A stretch of DNA of 64,000 nucleotides. Source: Streptococcus anginosus. GTDB taxonomy: Bacteria > Bacillota > Bacilli > Lactobacillales > Streptococcaceae. Below are positions 1 through 10,653 of this stretch, one piece after another (within the stretch, counting starts at the first letter, position 1; the number at the start of each line of letters is the position of its first letter). Made by a program: the position numbers and the translations under genes. The notes under the pieces were generated by a model. The model had not been told where the DNA came from and did not search any database. It saw only the letters and a program-made list of their open reading frames with translations. The DNA lies in assembly GCF_900636475.1 (NCBI RefSeq), contig NZ_LR134283.1, forward strand, positions 248,001 to 312,000. Reading direction: 5' to 3'.

Positions 1-1
1 T

Positions 2-1207
2 CTGCCCTTGACAGTTGTTGGAAGTATCTTTCTGATTGTAGGACAGTTACCATTTGAAGGCCTCAATCAGGCGATTGCAGGCATTTTTGGGAAAAATTGG
101 ACCGAGCCATTTATGCAGGTTTACTCAGGAACTTTTGCGATTATGGGTTTGATTTCCTGTTTCTCCATAGGATATTCTTATGCTAAAAATAGTGGTGTAG
201 AGCCGTTGCCGGCAGGTGTGTTATCTGTATCTTCTTTCTTCATTCTTTTAAAATCTTCTTATATTCCAGAAAAAGGTGAAGAAATTACAGACGCAATTGC
301 CAAGATTTGGTTTGGCGGTCAGGGGATTATTGGAGCCATTATTATTGGTTTGGTTGTCGGTAGTATCTATACTATGTTTATTCAAAAACATATTGTTATT
401 AAGATGCCAGAGCAAGTTCCTCAAGCGATCGCCAAGCAATTTGAGGCTATGATTCCAGCTTTTGTGATATTCTTTCTTTCCATGGTAGTCTATATTCTTG
501 CTAAAATGCTGACAAAGGGTGGTACTTTTATCGAAATGATTTATGGTGTGATTCAAGTACCGCTGCAAGGATTGACTGGTTCCCTTTACGGTGCAATCGG
601 TATTGCCTTTTTCATCTCTTTCCTATGGTGGTTTGGTGTACACGGACAATCTGTTGTCAATGGTGTAGTGACCGCTCTCTTACTTTCAAATCTGGATGCT
701 AATAAAGCCTTGCTTGCTGCTGGAAAGTTATCTGTTGGAAAAGGTGCTCACATTGTCACTCAGCAATTCTTGGATAGTTTCCTTATTTTGTCTGGTTCTG
801 GTATTACTTTTGGTTTGGTGGTAGCCATGCTCTTTGCAGCTAAGTCTAAACAATACAAAGCACTAGGAAAGGTTGCTGCTTTTCCAGCAATCTTTAATGT
901 CAATGAACCAGTTGTGTTTGGGTTTCCAATTGTTATGAATCCCGTCATGTTCTTGCCTTTTATTCTTGTACCTGTTTTAGCAGCTGTAATTGTTTATGGT
1001 TCTATAGCAATTGGCTTTATGCAGCCATTTTCAGGGGTGACCTTGCCATGGAGTACACCAGCTATTATTTCTGGTTTCTTAGTAGCAGGATGGCAGGGTG
1101 CTCTCATCCAAGTTGTCATTTTAGCTATGTCAACTCTCATCTATTTCCCATTCTTTAAATTCCAAGACAATCTTGCTTACAGTAATGAACTGAAAGCGGA
1201 AGGATAA
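2..1207 (+). CDS. PTS sugar transporter subunit IIC (lactose/cellobiose family), 5' end outside window
   Basis: Membrane channel component of a lactose/cellobiose-family phosphotransferase system; it moves a beta-glucoside-type sugar through the membrane for phosphorylation by the IIB partner. The frame is open to the window edge, so the true start lies upstream and the TTG at position 8 is not convincing. About 400 residues are visible of the usual 430-440. Several hydrophobic helices are evident, and the conserved EIIC signature NEPVVFGFP lies around residue 300. It precedes the glycyl radical enzyme, aldolase and glycerol dehydrogenase genes, an arrangement seen in streptococci. The real substrate cannot be told from this part; cellobiose is the usual annotation. 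Confidence 0.9.
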   Translation: MPLTVVGSIFLIVGQLPFEGLNQAIAGIFGKNWTEPFMQVYSGTFAIMGLISCFSIGYSYAKNSGVEPLPAGVLSVSSFFILLKSSYIPEKGEEITDAIAKIWFGGQGIIGAIIIGLVVGSIYTMFIQKHIVIKMPEQVPQAIAKQFEAMIPAFVIFFLSMVVYILAKMLTKGGTFIEMIYGVIQVPLQGLTGSLYGAIGIAFFISFLWWFGVHGQSVVNGVVTALLLSNLDANKALLAAGKLSVGKGAHIVTQQFLDSFLILSGSGITFGLVVAMLFAAKSKQYKALGKVAAFPAIFNVNEPVVFGFPIVMNPVMFLPFILVPVLAAVIVYGSIAIGFMQPFSGVTLPWSTPAIISGFLVAGWQGALIQVVILAMSTLIYFPFFKFQDNLAYSNELKAEG

Positions 1208-1251
1208 ACTACATTGTATCACTGTAAAGAAATTATTTTAACGTTGATTGA

Positions 1252-1327
1252 GCACAAATGTGCAAAAAATCTTTAATTCGATAATTGATTATAGATGATT
1301 GAATTTTTGCATCTTGCATGCTACAAT
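1252..1327 (+). promoter_or_regulatory. Promoter and palindrome upstream of the glycyl radical enzyme gene
   Basis: A -35 TTGAAT (1299-1304), 17-bp spacer and -10 TACAAT (1322-1327) form a good sigma-A promoter in the 164-bp gap after the PTS gene. A perfect palindrome GCAC-AAAT-GTGC at 1252-1263 lies about 36 bp before the -35 and could be an operator. Seen directly; the regulator is unknown. Confidence 0.6.
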
Positions 1328-1374
1328 AGTTACGAAAGAAATAAAAATAATTTCATAAGAAAGGTTGTGCTGTG

Positions 1375-3816
1375 ATGCCTAATGTAAAAGAAATAGAAAA
1401 AACGACTATACAAACAAGTTATTTTGGTAGTTTAACGGACCGAATGAACAAGTATCGGGAAGATGTGCTGGACAAGAAACCTTATATTGATGCTGAACGT
1501 GCTGTTCTTGCAACAAGAGCTTATCAAGAGCATAAAGAAAAGCCAAATGTTCTGAAGCGTGCTTATATGCTTAAGGAAATTTTGGAAAATATGACGCTTT
1601 ATATTGAAGATGAGACCATGATTGTTGGAAATCAGGCTTCATCTAATAAAGATGCACCTATTTTCCCAGAGTATACTTTAGAATTTGTACTCAATGAATT
1701 AGATCTTTTTGAAAAGCGCGACGGTGATGTTTTCTATATTACAGAGGAAACCAAAGAACAAATCCGGAGCATCGCTCCTTTCTGGGAAAACAATAACCTC
1801 CGCGCTAGAGCTGGTGCTTTACTTCCAGAAGAAGTTCAGGTTTATATGGAAACTGGCTTCTTTGGAATGGAAGGAAAGATGAACTCTGGTGATGCTCACT
1901 TGGCAGTCAACTATCAAAAATTGCTTCAATATGGTTTGAAAGGTTTTGAGGAAAAAGCTCGGGCAGCTAAGGAGGCCTTGGATTTGACAGATCCGGCTAG
2001 TATTGATAAATATCATTTCTATGATTCAATTTTCATTGTAGTGGATGCTGTGAAAGCTTATGCGGAGCGTTTTGTCAAATTAGCTCAAAATATGGCAGAG
2101 TCTGCAAGCCCAGAGCGCCGTCAAGAATTATTGGAAATTGCTCGAATTTGTTCCAAAGTGCCTTACGAACCAGCTGAAACGTTTGCTGAAGCTATTCAGT
2201 CCGTCTGGTTTATCCAGTGTATTTTACAGATTGAGTCTAATGGTCACTCCCTCTCTTATGGGCGCTTTGACCAATACATGTATCCTTATGTTAAGTCGGA
2301 CTTGGAAGCTGGTCGCGAGACGGAAGAAAGCATTGTCGAACGCTTAACCAATCTTTGGATTAAGACGATTACGATCAATAAAGTACGCAGTCAGGCTCAT
2401 ACTTTCTCATCTGCTGGTAGTCCTTTGTATCAAAATGTGACAATTGGTGGACAAACACGTGATAAGAAAGATGCTGTAAATCCCCTTTCATATCTGGTTT
2501 TGAGATCTGTTGCACAGACGCATTTGCCACAGCCAAACTTAACAGTTCGCTACCATGCTGGTCTAGATGCTCGTTTTATGAACGAATGCATAGAAGTTAT
2601 GAAACTAGGTTTTGGAATGCCTGCTTTCAATAATGACGAGATTATTATTCCGTCCTTTATTGCCAAAGGCGTTTTGGAAGAAGATGCATACGACTACAGT
2701 GCTATCGGCTGTGTGGAGACAGCTGTGCCAGGTAAATGGGGCTACCGTTGTACGGGAATGAGCTATATGAACTTCCCTAAGGTGCTTCTCATCACTATGA
2801 ACGATGGAATTGATCCCGCATCTGGCAAGCGTTTTGCACCAAGCTTCGGTCATTTTAAAGACATGAAGAGCTTTGCTGAGCTGCAAACGGCTTGGGACAA
2901 GACTTTGCGCCACTTGACTCGTATGAGTGTCATCGTGGAAAATTCTATCGACCTGTCTCTTGAAAGAGAAGTGCCGGATATCCTCTGCTCAGCTTTGACA
3001 GATGATTGTATCGGACGCGGTAAGCATTTGAAAGAGGGGGGAGCTGTCTATGACTATATTTCTGGTCTCCAAGTCGGTATTGCCAATCTATCAGACTCAC
3101 TAGCAGCAATCAAGAAGTTAGTCTTTGAAGAAGGCAAATTGACTCCAGCTGAACTCTGGCATGCACTTGAAACGGACTATGCAGGTGAGCGCGGCAAGGA
3201 AATTCAGGAGATGTTGATTTCTGATGCACCGAAATATGGTAATGATGATGATTACGCTGATAAGCTGGTGACTGATGCTTATGATATTTATGTGGATGAA
3301 ATTGCTAAATATCCAAATACCCGTTATGGACGCGGTCCAATTGGCGGTATCCGCTATTCAGGAACATCTTCTATTTCAGCCAATGTTGGTCAAGGTCGCG
3401 GTACTTTGGCGACACCAGATGGCCGCAATGCAGGAACACCGCTCGCTGAAGGCTGTTCTCCATCTCACAATATGGACAAGAATGGTCCGACTTCTGTATT
3501 GAAATCTGTTTCTAAATTGCCGACAGATGAAATCGTTGGGGGGGTTCTGCTCAATCAAAAAGTGAATCCTCAGACCTTGTCTAAGGAAGAAGATAAAATT
3601 AAATTGATTGCTTTACTTCGTACGTTCTTTAACCGTTTGCACGGTTATCATATTCAATACAATGTTGTTTCTAGAGAAACCTTGATTGATGCGCAAAAAC
3701 ATCCTGAAAAACACCGTGATTTGATTGTGCGTGTTGCAGGATATTCGGCATTCTTCAATGTACTCTCCAAAGCAACACAAGATGATATTATCGGACGTAC
3801 AGAACACACATTATAA
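1375..3816 (+). CDS. Glycyl radical enzyme, PflD/formate acetyltransferase-like
   Basis: A large glycyl radical enzyme of 813 residues. The C-terminal radical loop reads [10 protein letters not shown] and the active-site loop reads [12 protein letters not shown]. Canonical pyruvate formate-lyase has two adjacent active-site cysteines; here there is only one, followed by V-E, which places the protein with the PflD/dehydratase-like branch rather than true PFL. The substrate is therefore open (a diol, glycerol or a related compound). Start: GTG 1372 and ATG 1375 are adjacent; AAAGG at 1360-1364 serves either. It is followed closely by F6P aldolase and glycerol dehydrogenase, pointing to anaerobic glycerol or sugar metabolism. 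No activase gene is in view; it may lie upstream of the window. Confidence 0.85.
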   Translation: MPNVKEIEKTTIQTSYFGSLTDRMNKYREDVLDKKPYIDAERAVLATRAYQEHKEKPNVLKRAYMLKEILENMTLYIEDETMIVGNQASSNKDAPIFPEYTLEFVLNELDLFEKRDGDVFYITEETKEQIRSIAPFWENNNLRARAGALLPEEVQVYMETGFFGMEGKMNSGDAHLAVNYQKLLQYGLKGFEEKARAAKEALDLTDPASIDKYHFYDSIFIVVDAVKAYAERFVKLAQNMAESASPERRQELLEIARICSKVPYEPAETFAEAIQSVWFIQCILQIESNGHSLSYGRFDQYMYPYVKSDLEAGRETEESIVERLTNLWIKTITINKVRSQAHTFSSAGSPLYQNVTIGGQTRDKKDAVNPLSYLVLRSVAQTHLPQPNLTVRYHAGLDARFMNECIEVMKLGFGMPAFNNDEIIIPSFIAKGVLEEDAYDYSAIGCVETAVPGKWGYRCTGMSYMNFPKVLLITMNDGIDPASGKRFAPSFGHFKDMKSFAELQTAWDKTLRHLTRMSVIVENSIDLSLEREVPDILCSALTDDCIGRGKHLKEGGAVYDYISGLQVGIANLSDSLAAIKKLVFEEGKLTPAELWHALETDYAGERGKEIQEMLISDAPKYGNDDDYADKLVTDAYDIYVDEIAKYPNTRYGRGPIGGIRYSGTSSISANVGQGRGTLATPDGRNAGTPLAEGCSPSHNMDKNGPTSVLKSVSKLPTDEIVGGVLLNQKVNPQTLSKEEDKIKLIALLRTFFNRLHGYHIQYNVVSRETLIDAQKHPEKHRDLIVRVAGYSAFFNVLSKATQDDIIGRTEHTL

Positions 3817-3830
3817 AAGAGGTCCAGTTT

Positions 3831-4499
3831 ATGGAATTCATGCTTGATACATTAAATGTAGAAGAAATAAAAAAATGGTCGCAAGTTCTCCCCTTGGCAG
3901 GAGTGACTTCTAACCCGACCATCGCTAAAAAAGAGGGGAAGATTGATTTCTTTAAACGCATCCAAGAAGTTAGAGAAATTATTGGGAAAGCTCCTTCCAT
4001 TCATATTCAGGTTGTTGCCAAAGATTATCAGGGAATTTTAAAAGATGCCGCTGAAATTCGCAAGCATTGTAGTGGAAATGTGTTTGTCAAAGTACCTGTA
4101 ACCCCTGAAGGTTTAGCCGCTATAAAGGTTTTAAAAGCAGAAGGTTACAAGATTACGGCAACTGCTATTTATACCATTTTCCAAGGTTTATTAGCCATTC
4201 AAGCAGGCGCAGATTATTTAGCTCCTTATTATAACCGTATGGAAAATTTGAACATTGATTCAGATGTAGTTATTGGCCAATTGGCAGATGCGATTGCGAA
4301 AGAAGGTTCATCTAGCAAAATTTTAGCGGCTTCCTTTAAAAATGTAGGACAAGTCAACAAGGCTTTTGCTGATGGTACCCATGCTATTACAGCAGGTGCA
4401 GATGTCTTTGAAGCAGCTTTTGCTATGCCGTCTATTTCAAAGGCAGTAGATGATTTTGCAGCAGATTGGTCATTCATTCATGGTCAAAAGTACATCTAA
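3831..4499 (+). CDS. Fructose-6-phosphate aldolase / transaldolase-like protein
   Basis: A 222-residue class I aldolase of the small transaldolase (FSA/TalC) family. The Schiff-base lysine is Lys87 in VFVKVPVT, and the substrate-binding N-terminal block [11 protein letters not shown] is present. Members cleave fructose 6-phosphate to dihydroxyacetone and glyceraldehyde 3-phosphate or have transaldolase activity. It begins 14 bp after the glycyl radical enzyme stop. With the downstream glycerol dehydrogenase it makes chemical sense: dihydroxyacetone from glycerol could be condensed into fructose 6-phosphate. FSA and transaldolase activities cannot be separated from sequence alone. Confidence 0.9.
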   Translation: MEFMLDTLNVEEIKKWSQVLPLAGVTSNPTIAKKEGKIDFFKRIQEVREIIGKAPSIHIQVVAKDYQGILKDAAEIRKHCSGNVFVKVPVTPEGLAAIKVLKAEGYKITATAIYTIFQGLLAIQAGADYLAPYYNRMENLNIDSDVVIGQLADAIAKEGSSSKILAASFKNVGQVNKAFADGTHAITAGADVFEAAFAMPSISKAVDDFAADWSFIHGQKYI

Positions 4500-4529
4500 T
4501 CTCCATTTTTGCGTAGGAAGAGGTATTTT

Positions 4530-5618
4530 ATGAGAACTTTTGCAAGCCCTTCTCGCTATATTCAAGGTGAAGATGCCTTATTTGAAAATGCAAAACAGAT
4601 TTTGAACTTAGGAAACCATCCAGTTTTGCTTTGTGACAACACTGTTTATCAAATTGTAGGAAAGAAGTTCCAATCCTGTCTTACTCGCTATGGACTTCAT
4701 GTATTGCATGTCAGTTTTAATGGTGAAGCTTCGGATAATGAAATCAATCGGGTAGCTGCTTTAGCTGAAAAAGATGGAGCAGATCTAGTGATTGGTCTTG
4801 GTGGTGGAAAAACAATTGACAGTGCTAAGGCAATTGCAGATTTATTGGGAAATCCCGTCGTGATTGCACCGACTATTGCTTCGACAGATGCACCAACATC
4901 AGCTCTTTCAGTAATTTATACCGAGGAAGGAGCATTTGAAAAATATATTTTTTACACCAAGAACCCAGATCTTGTTCTAGTTGATTCAAAGGTCATTGCT
5001 CAAGCTCCAAAGCGCTTGTTGGCTTCTGGAATTGCAGATGGTTTAGCGACTTGGGTTGAAGCGCGTGCGGTTATGCAGTCAAATGGATTAACAATGCTGG
5101 GGCAAAGGCAGAGTCTAGCAGGTATTGCCATTGCTAAAAAATGTGAAGAAACACTTTTTGCGGATGGTTTGCAGGCGCTGGCTGCTTGTGAGGCACAAGT
5201 GGTAACACCGGCTCTTGAACATATTATTGAAGCTAATACGCTTCTAAGTGGTGTTGGTTTTGAAAGTGGTGGATTGGCTGCTGCTCATGCCATTCACAAT
5301 GGATTTACAGCTCTGACTGGTGATATTCATCATCTGACTCATGGAGAAAAAGTAGCTTATGGAACGCTAACACAGCTCTTTCTTGAAAACCGTCCAAAAG
5401 AGGAGTTGGAAAAATATATTCGTTTCTATCAGAAAATTGGTATGCCTACGACCTTGGCAGAAATGCATTTAGAAAATGCCAGCTATGATGATTTGCTCAA
5501 GGTTGGTAAGCAAGCTACTATTGAAGGTGAAACCATTCATCAAATGCCTTTTAAAATCTCTGCTTCAGATGTTGCTGCTGCCATTTTGGCAGTTGATCGT
5601 TATGTAAACTCCTTATAA
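4530..5618 (+). CDS. gldA: Glycerol dehydrogenase
   Basis: NAD-dependent iron-type alcohol dehydrogenase, 362 residues, converting glycerol to dihydroxyacetone. The dinucleotide loop GLGGGKTIDSAKA is intact, and the metal ligands appear in GIADGLATW, AAAHAIHNG and HLTHGEKVA. Start ATG 4530 is preferred over the in-frame TTG 4509 because a GGAAGAGG ribosome site lies at 4516-4523. It is the last gene of the operon with the PTS IIC, glycyl radical enzyme and aldolase; a strong terminator follows. Its product dihydroxyacetone is a substrate of the neighbouring aldolase in the synthetic direction (inference). Confidence 0.95.
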   Translation: MRTFASPSRYIQGEDALFENAKQILNLGNHPVLLCDNTVYQIVGKKFQSCLTRYGLHVLHVSFNGEASDNEINRVAALAEKDGADLVIGLGGGKTIDSAKAIADLLGNPVVIAPTIASTDAPTSALSVIYTEEGAFEKYIFYTKNPDLVLVDSKVIAQAPKRLLASGIADGLATWVEARAVMQSNGLTMLGQRQSLAGIAIAKKCEETLFADGLQALAACEAQVVTPALEHIIEANTLLSGVGFESGGLAAAHAIHNGFTALTGDIHHLTHGEKVAYGTLTQLFLENRPKEELEKYIRFYQKIGMPTTLAEMHLENASYDDLLKVGKQATIEGETIHQMPFKISASDVAAAILAVDRYVNSL

Positions 5619-5629
5619 AAATAAAAAGA

Positions 5630-5660
5630 AACAAGTCCGATTAGATTGGACTTGTTTTTT
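5630..5660 (+). terminator. Rho-independent terminator after gldA
   Basis: Stem AACAAGTCC / GGACTTGTT with a 9-nt loop followed by a T run. It closes the PTS-gldA operon. Confidence 0.9.
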
Positions 5661-5772
5661 CGTGTAGTGATAGCTAAAAGTTTTAATCAGAAATAATAAA
5701 CGCCTGATGCACATTGAAAATGTTATAATGATAATAAATGTGAGAAATAAATGCAAACTAGTGGAGGACGGA

Positions 5773-6339
5773 TTGAGTAAAAAATTAGAAGACATGAGTT
5801 TAGAAGAATTATGGCAGTTGTTTCCCATAATTCTTGTAAAATATAATAAAGAATGGGCGCATTGGTATGATGAGGAAGCAACTGCTATTTTGTCCCTGAT
5901 ACCAGCTAAATATATAGTAAGAATATCTCATATTGGTAGTACTGCGGTTCAAAATATATGGGCAAAGAATATAGTAGATATATTACTTGAGGTTCGATTA
6001 GCAGAAGAACTAGAAATAGTGAAAAATATTCTTGTTGAAAATAATTGGTGATGCATGAGTCAAAGTACACGACGAATCTCATTAAATAAAGGATACACGG
6101 AGCAAGGTTTTGCAGACAAAGTCTTTCATCTTCACATTAGAGTTGTCGGAGATAATGATGAACTATATTTCAGAGATTACTTACGTGAGAATCATAATGT
6201 AGCGAAAGAATATGAACATTTAAAGCTGAACTTATGGAAGAAATTTGAACATGATAGAGACGGCTACACTGATGCAAAGTGTAAGTTTATTAAACGATAT
6301 ACTAAAATTGCAAAAGAAAAATTTATAGGAAGATATTAA
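5773..6339 (+). pseudogene. GrpB-family (UPF0157) nucleotidyltransferase-like gene broken by an in-frame stop
   Basis: Two reading-frame segments in the same phase (5773-6051 and 6055-6339) together make one GrpB/UPF0157-like protein. The first carries the helical start, YNKEW and the HIGSTAV nucleotidyltransferase block; the second carries RISLNKGYTEQGF and VFHLHIR, the usual C-terminal half. They are separated by a single TGA at 6049-6051. The likely start is TTG 5773, preceded by GGAGG at 5763-5767. The key residues in the first half look drifted (for example VDILLEV where an acidic pair is usual), which suggests decay. Read-through or reinitiation at ATG 6055 cannot be excluded, but a nonsense mutation is the simplest reading. 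Confidence 0.75.
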
Positions 6340-6349
6340 AATAGATACG

Positions 6350-6371
6350 AGCGCCGGAACGGTGCTTTTTT
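6350..6371 (+). terminator. Terminator after the GrpB-like pseudogene
   Basis: AGCGCCG / CGGTGCT stem with one wobble pair, GAA loop and a T6 tail. Confidence 0.7.
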
Positions 6372-6388
6372 ACTTGCTTGAAATGTGG

Positions 6389-6467
6389 TAAAATGGATGT
6401 AACTAAAATATGAAACGAGTATAAAATGGCGAAAAAATTAAACGCAAATATTGGATTTGAAAAAGAG
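6389..6467 (+). pseudogene. Possible 5' fragment of a type I restriction methylase gene (hsdM)
   Basis: An extended -10 (TGG-TAAAAT, ending at 6394) precedes an ATG at 6426 whose first 14 codons read MAKKLNANIGFEKE. That resembles the conserved start of streptococcal HsdM proteins (NIGFEE-type motif). After codon 14 the similarity stops and the frame closes at 6510-6512, while an ICE-type membrane protein begins in another frame at 6475. The likely explanation is a deletion or insertion joining an hsdM start to mobile-element DNA. The match is short, so this remains tentative. Confidence 0.4.
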
Positions 6468-6474
6468 GTAGTGT

Positions 6475-6754
6475 ATGCGATTTATATTGAAAATTATCTT
6501 ATTCCCGATTAGTCTTATCTTATCAATTTTAACAACTTTTCTGACATTCTTGCTTGGCATAGGAACGGCGTTGTTGTATATCGTTATGATGTTGCATATT
6601 TGGAGCATTAGCTTCTTTCAATCAAGGAGAAGTCGGAATTGGCATATCAAGATTGCTTATCGGCTTCCTATTTAGTCCTTACGGGCTTCCGATGATAGGA
6701 GAAACAGTGATAGCGTTTATCAAATTAATAAATGATAAGATTAGGGCGATATAG
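6475..6754 (+). pseudogene. Frameshifted small ICE-type membrane protein
   Basis: The N-terminal frame (6475 on) begins MRFILKIILFPISLILSIL, closely resembling the intact small membrane protein at 46388-46669 (MRWTLKIILFPIILLLSIL). Near 6587-6605 the frame shifts: the continuing frame reads GISRLLIGFLFSPYGLPMIG and ends at TAG 6752-6754, matching the LISPYGLPKIA block of the intact copy. The full gene is thus recoverable across one frameshift. In ICEs this small protein sits at the left end of the conjugation module, so this copy is a relic of an ICE-like element 40 kb from the resident one. Confidence 0.75.
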
Positions 6755-6785
6755 ATAAATTTGAATTTGGAGGGGGATAATCAAG

Positions 6786-7100
6786 GTGAATGAAATTAAT
6801 GAATATGTTCGCGATAGTTTTTCTAAATCCGGCGATATTGTCATAAAATCTATGATGGGCGGATACCTTGTATATTTTAATGGTAAGCTGATAGGTGACA
6901 TTTGCAATAATGAACTGTTTTTAAAGAGAACGCCGACATCGGACAGACTGCTTGCAGATTCCGAACTGCGTTATCCGTATGAAGATTCAAAAACCTTGAT
7001 GCATGTATTTGATAGTTTTGATGATAAGGCTCTAATTCTGGAACTTCTGGATGGTATGTATGCTGAACTTCCGGAAAAGAAACCTGCGAAAGCCAGATGA
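6786..7100 (+). CDS. TfoX N-terminal domain protein
   Basis: A 104-residue protein with a TfoX-N-like fold, recognised from the block KSMMGGYLVYFNGKLIGDIC and the C-terminal LLDGMYAELPEKK pattern. Function is unknown; TfoX-N proteins are commonly annotated as competence regulators, but stand-alone short versions like this lack the C-terminal domain. The start is GTG 6786, set by GGAGGGG at 6769-6775. It sits in a decayed accessory island next to a VOC protein, and a related TfoX-N/VOC pair is present in mobile element 1 near 51 kb. Confidence 0.7.
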   Translation: MNEINEYVRDSFSKSGDIVIKSMMGGYLVYFNGKLIGDICNNELFLKRTPTSDRLLADSELRYPYEDSKTLMHVFDSFDDKALILELLDGMYAELPEKKPAKAR

Positions 7101-7156
7101 GAAAGACAAATCTTAATTTATTAGATGAAAGTTAATTAGAAATTATGGAGGTAGTA

Positions 7157-7585
7157 ATGAATAAGATTACTTGTATTTGTTTAGGTGTTAGCGATATGGA
7201 AAAGTCAATAAAGTTTTACAGAGATGGTTTAGGATATAAGACTGACTGTAAAGAAAATAATCCGCCAGTATGTTTTTTCAATACTCCAGGAACAAAATTT
7301 GAACTATTTCCTTTAGAACAATTGGCAAAAGATATTGATGAACATAACCCACCAAAGAGAAATGGATTTTCTGGAATTACATTAGCGTACAATGTTGAAC
7401 AAAAAGAAGATGTTGATAGTGTAATTGAATTAGTACGAAATGCTGGTGGAAGAATTGTAAAAGAACCACAAGACACCTTTTGGGGTGGATATCACGCCTA
7501 TTTTTCTGATTTAGATGGATATTATTGGGAAGTTGCATGGGGACCAAATTTTAAGTTTGACAAAAATGGACTATTGAAATTTTAG
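7157..7585 (+). CDS. VOC family protein (glyoxalase/bleomycin-resistance fold), copy 1
   Basis: A 142-residue single-domain vicinal-oxygen-chelate protein: MNKITCICLGVSDMEKSIKFY opening strand/helix, FELFPLEQLA, and the C-terminal YFSDLDGYYWEVAW typical of the fold. It could be a small-molecule binding or resistance protein; the ligand is unknown. ATG 7157 is the start, because GGAGG (7147-7151) lies just before it and overlaps the upstream ATG 7145. By hand alignment 130 of 142 residues match the copy at 50862-51290 in mobile element 1, so one copy derives from the other or both from a shared mobile source. Confidence 0.85.
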   Translation: MNKITCICLGVSDMEKSIKFYRDGLGYKTDCKENNPPVCFFNTPGTKFELFPLEQLAKDIDEHNPPKRNGFSGITLAYNVEQKEDVDSVIELVRNAGGRIVKEPQDTFWGGYHAYFSDLDGYYWEVAWGPNFKFDKNGLLKF

Positions 7586-7606
7586 TAATTAAAGAAGATA
7601 TAAAAA

Positions 7607-7860
7607 ATGGCTTCAAGCAAAGAATATTTAGACTTTATTTTAGAACAAGTATCTGAATTAGATAATATTAGTTATAGAGCTATGATGGGAGAATTTATTA
7701 TCTATTATAATGGAAAAATTATTGGCGGAATACATGATGATAGATTACTTGTTAAACCTGTGCAGATATGCCAAACGTAGTGTATGACTTGCCGTATGAT
7801 GGAGCAAAAGAAATGATTCTTGATTATAGTAGAATTTTGAACGAAAAAATTCAATTATGA
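7607..7860 (+). pseudogene. Broken TfoX-N-like gene
   Basis: Begins MASSKEYLDFILEQVSEL and continues through YRAMMGEFIIYYNGKIIGG, then a short deletion after KPVQ shifts the frame and stops at 7777-7779. The remaining frame (PNVVYDLPYDGAKEM) corresponds to the stretch NAKYELPYDGAKEM of the homolog at 51311-51630. It lies 19 bp after the VOC gene, the same order as in mobile element 1. Confidence 0.75.
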
Positions 7861-7867
7861 TAGAGTT

Positions 7868-7913
7868 AAAAAATGACCTTGTCCCTCTTGAACGAGGGGG
7901 CAAGGTCATTTTT
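7868..7913. terminator. Bidirectional terminator between accessory island and lysS
   Basis: Long stem AAAATGACCTTG-CCCTC pairing with GAGGG-CAAGGTCATTTT, A-rich on the left and T-rich on the right, so it can stop transcription from both sides. It marks the edge between the decayed island and the lysS block. Confidence 0.85.
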
Positions 7914-7945
7914 GTTATCTCAGTATTCATTTGATAAGAAATTGT

Positions 7946-9490
<1,545 letters not shown>

Positions 9491-9516
9491 CTATAAATAA
9501 AGAAAAAACCATGATT

Positions 9517-10158
9517 TTATACGCTCACGGTTTCAATTGTTTTTAAGTGATCAACATTGTTCCAATCAAGAAGTGTAAAATGCTCAAAATCTTGCGTTTC
9601 AAGAATGGTGACACTTCCATTTGTGAGACCACCCTGCTGGCGAAGTTGAGCAAAGTCATAACCTAGTAACAAACGTAAAGAAGCGGTTAAATTCGCTCCA
9701 TGACCAATAAAAAGAAGATTTTCATAAGATTGTCCTTTTTGTGATTTAATAAAGTCTATTGTACGTCGTGTAGTATTGTAGACTGATTCCGCACCAAAAA
9801 TAGAGTTGTTAAATTTCGCTAGATTGTGACGGAAAGCTTCCATTTGATGAGGATAGATAGCCGTAATCGTAGAAATTTTCTGTCCTTCTAGGGAGCCTAA
9901 TTGCCATTCACGCAACTCGGCATGTGACTCAACGACTTGTGAAAAATAATTTTCGCTATTGATAATCTGTGCAGTTGCCATTGCGCGTGGTAAATCACTT
10001 GAAAAAATTTTGTCAAATTTAATGTGAGCTATGTGTTTTCCAAGCAAGTGCAATTCTTCAATAGAAGTCTCAAGCAGCGGTGAATCACCATTGGCTCCTT
10101 GAAAGCGTCCTTCTAAATTCCATTGAGTTTTCCCGTGTCGAACGAAGTAGAGTTTCAT
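9517..10158 (-). CDS. Histidine phosphatase / phosphoglycerate mutase family protein
   Basis: 213 residues. The catalytic LYFVRHGKTQWN is at the N-terminus, GRFQGANGDSPL follows, and the second histidine lies in FIGHGAN. This is the cofactor-dependent phosphoglycerate mutase-like superfamily, whose small members are often broad phosphatases rather than glycolytic mutases. It lies 12 bp after ybaK, in a three-gene minus-strand run with ybaK and the DUF368 gene. The substrate cannot be deduced. Confidence 0.85.
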   Translation of the reverse strand: MKLYFVRHGKTQWNLEGRFQGANGDSPLLETSIEELHLLGKHIAHIKFDKIFSSDLPRAMATAQIINSENYFSQVVESHAELREWQLGSLEGQKISTITAIYPHQMEAFRHNLAKFNNSIFGAESVYNTTRRTIDFIKSQKGQSYENLLFIGHGANLTASLRLLLGYDFAQLRQQGGLTNGSVTILETQDFEHFTLLDWNNVDHLKTIETVSV

Positions 10159-10170
10159 ACAGTTTCCTTT

Positions 10171-10653
10171 CTATTTTGAATCCTCTTTTAAATCTGCAAA
10201 GGTCGCCTCAACAAAATGGGCTAAATCCTCTGCGTTAATTTCAATACTGTGTCCTAATTCTCCAGCCGATACGATAATAGTCTCGTCTGTTAAAGCTGAA
10301 TTGTCAATGTAAATAGGAAAGTGGTGTTTTTGACGAATGCCGACAGGATTATTTGCTCCGTGAATGTAGCCAGTCGTCTTTTCTAAATCTTTTTGCGGAA
10401 TCATGCTTACTTTTTTGTTACCAGATATTTTGGCCAGCTTTTTTTCAGCTAGATGTTCTGTTATGGGCAAAATCCCAATGATTGTCCCTGTTTTATCGCC
10501 TGTTAGAGCCAATGTTTTGTAAATCTGCGAGCGCTCTATTCCTTCAGGCAATTGTCCTTCTAAAGCATTGATTTGAAGGCCTTTGTGAGGGATTTTTGCT
10601 TTTGTCAAAATTTGTTCTACAAGAGTTTTCTTAATTTTTGTTTTTTTAGCCAT
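10171..10653 (-). CDS. ybaK: Cys-tRNA(Pro)/aminoacyl-tRNA deacylase, YbaK family
   Basis: 160 residues, the usual length of the YbaK/EbsC editing proteins, which hydrolyse mischarged Cys-tRNA(Pro). Typical segments are TLALTGDKTG, GYIHGANNPVGIRQKH and SAGELGHSIEI. Its start codon shares a base with the stop codon of the upstream DUF368 gene at 10653, so translation is probably coupled. The neighbouring lysS is another tRNA-charging gene but is separately arranged. Confidence 0.9.
   Translation of the reverse strand: MAKKTKIKKTLVEQILTKAKIPHKGLQINALEGQLPEGIERSQIYKTLALTGDKTGTIIGILPITEHLAEKKLAKISGNKKVSMIPQKDLEKTTGYIHGANNPVGIRQKHHFPIYIDNSALTDETIIVSAGELGHSIEINAEDLAHFVEATFADLKEDSK

Noticed and set aside
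1372..3816. Canonical pyruvate formate-lyase (pflB)
   Set aside because: The adjacent active-site cysteine pair is missing and the operon context is glycerol/PTS, so a PflD-like enzyme is the safer name.
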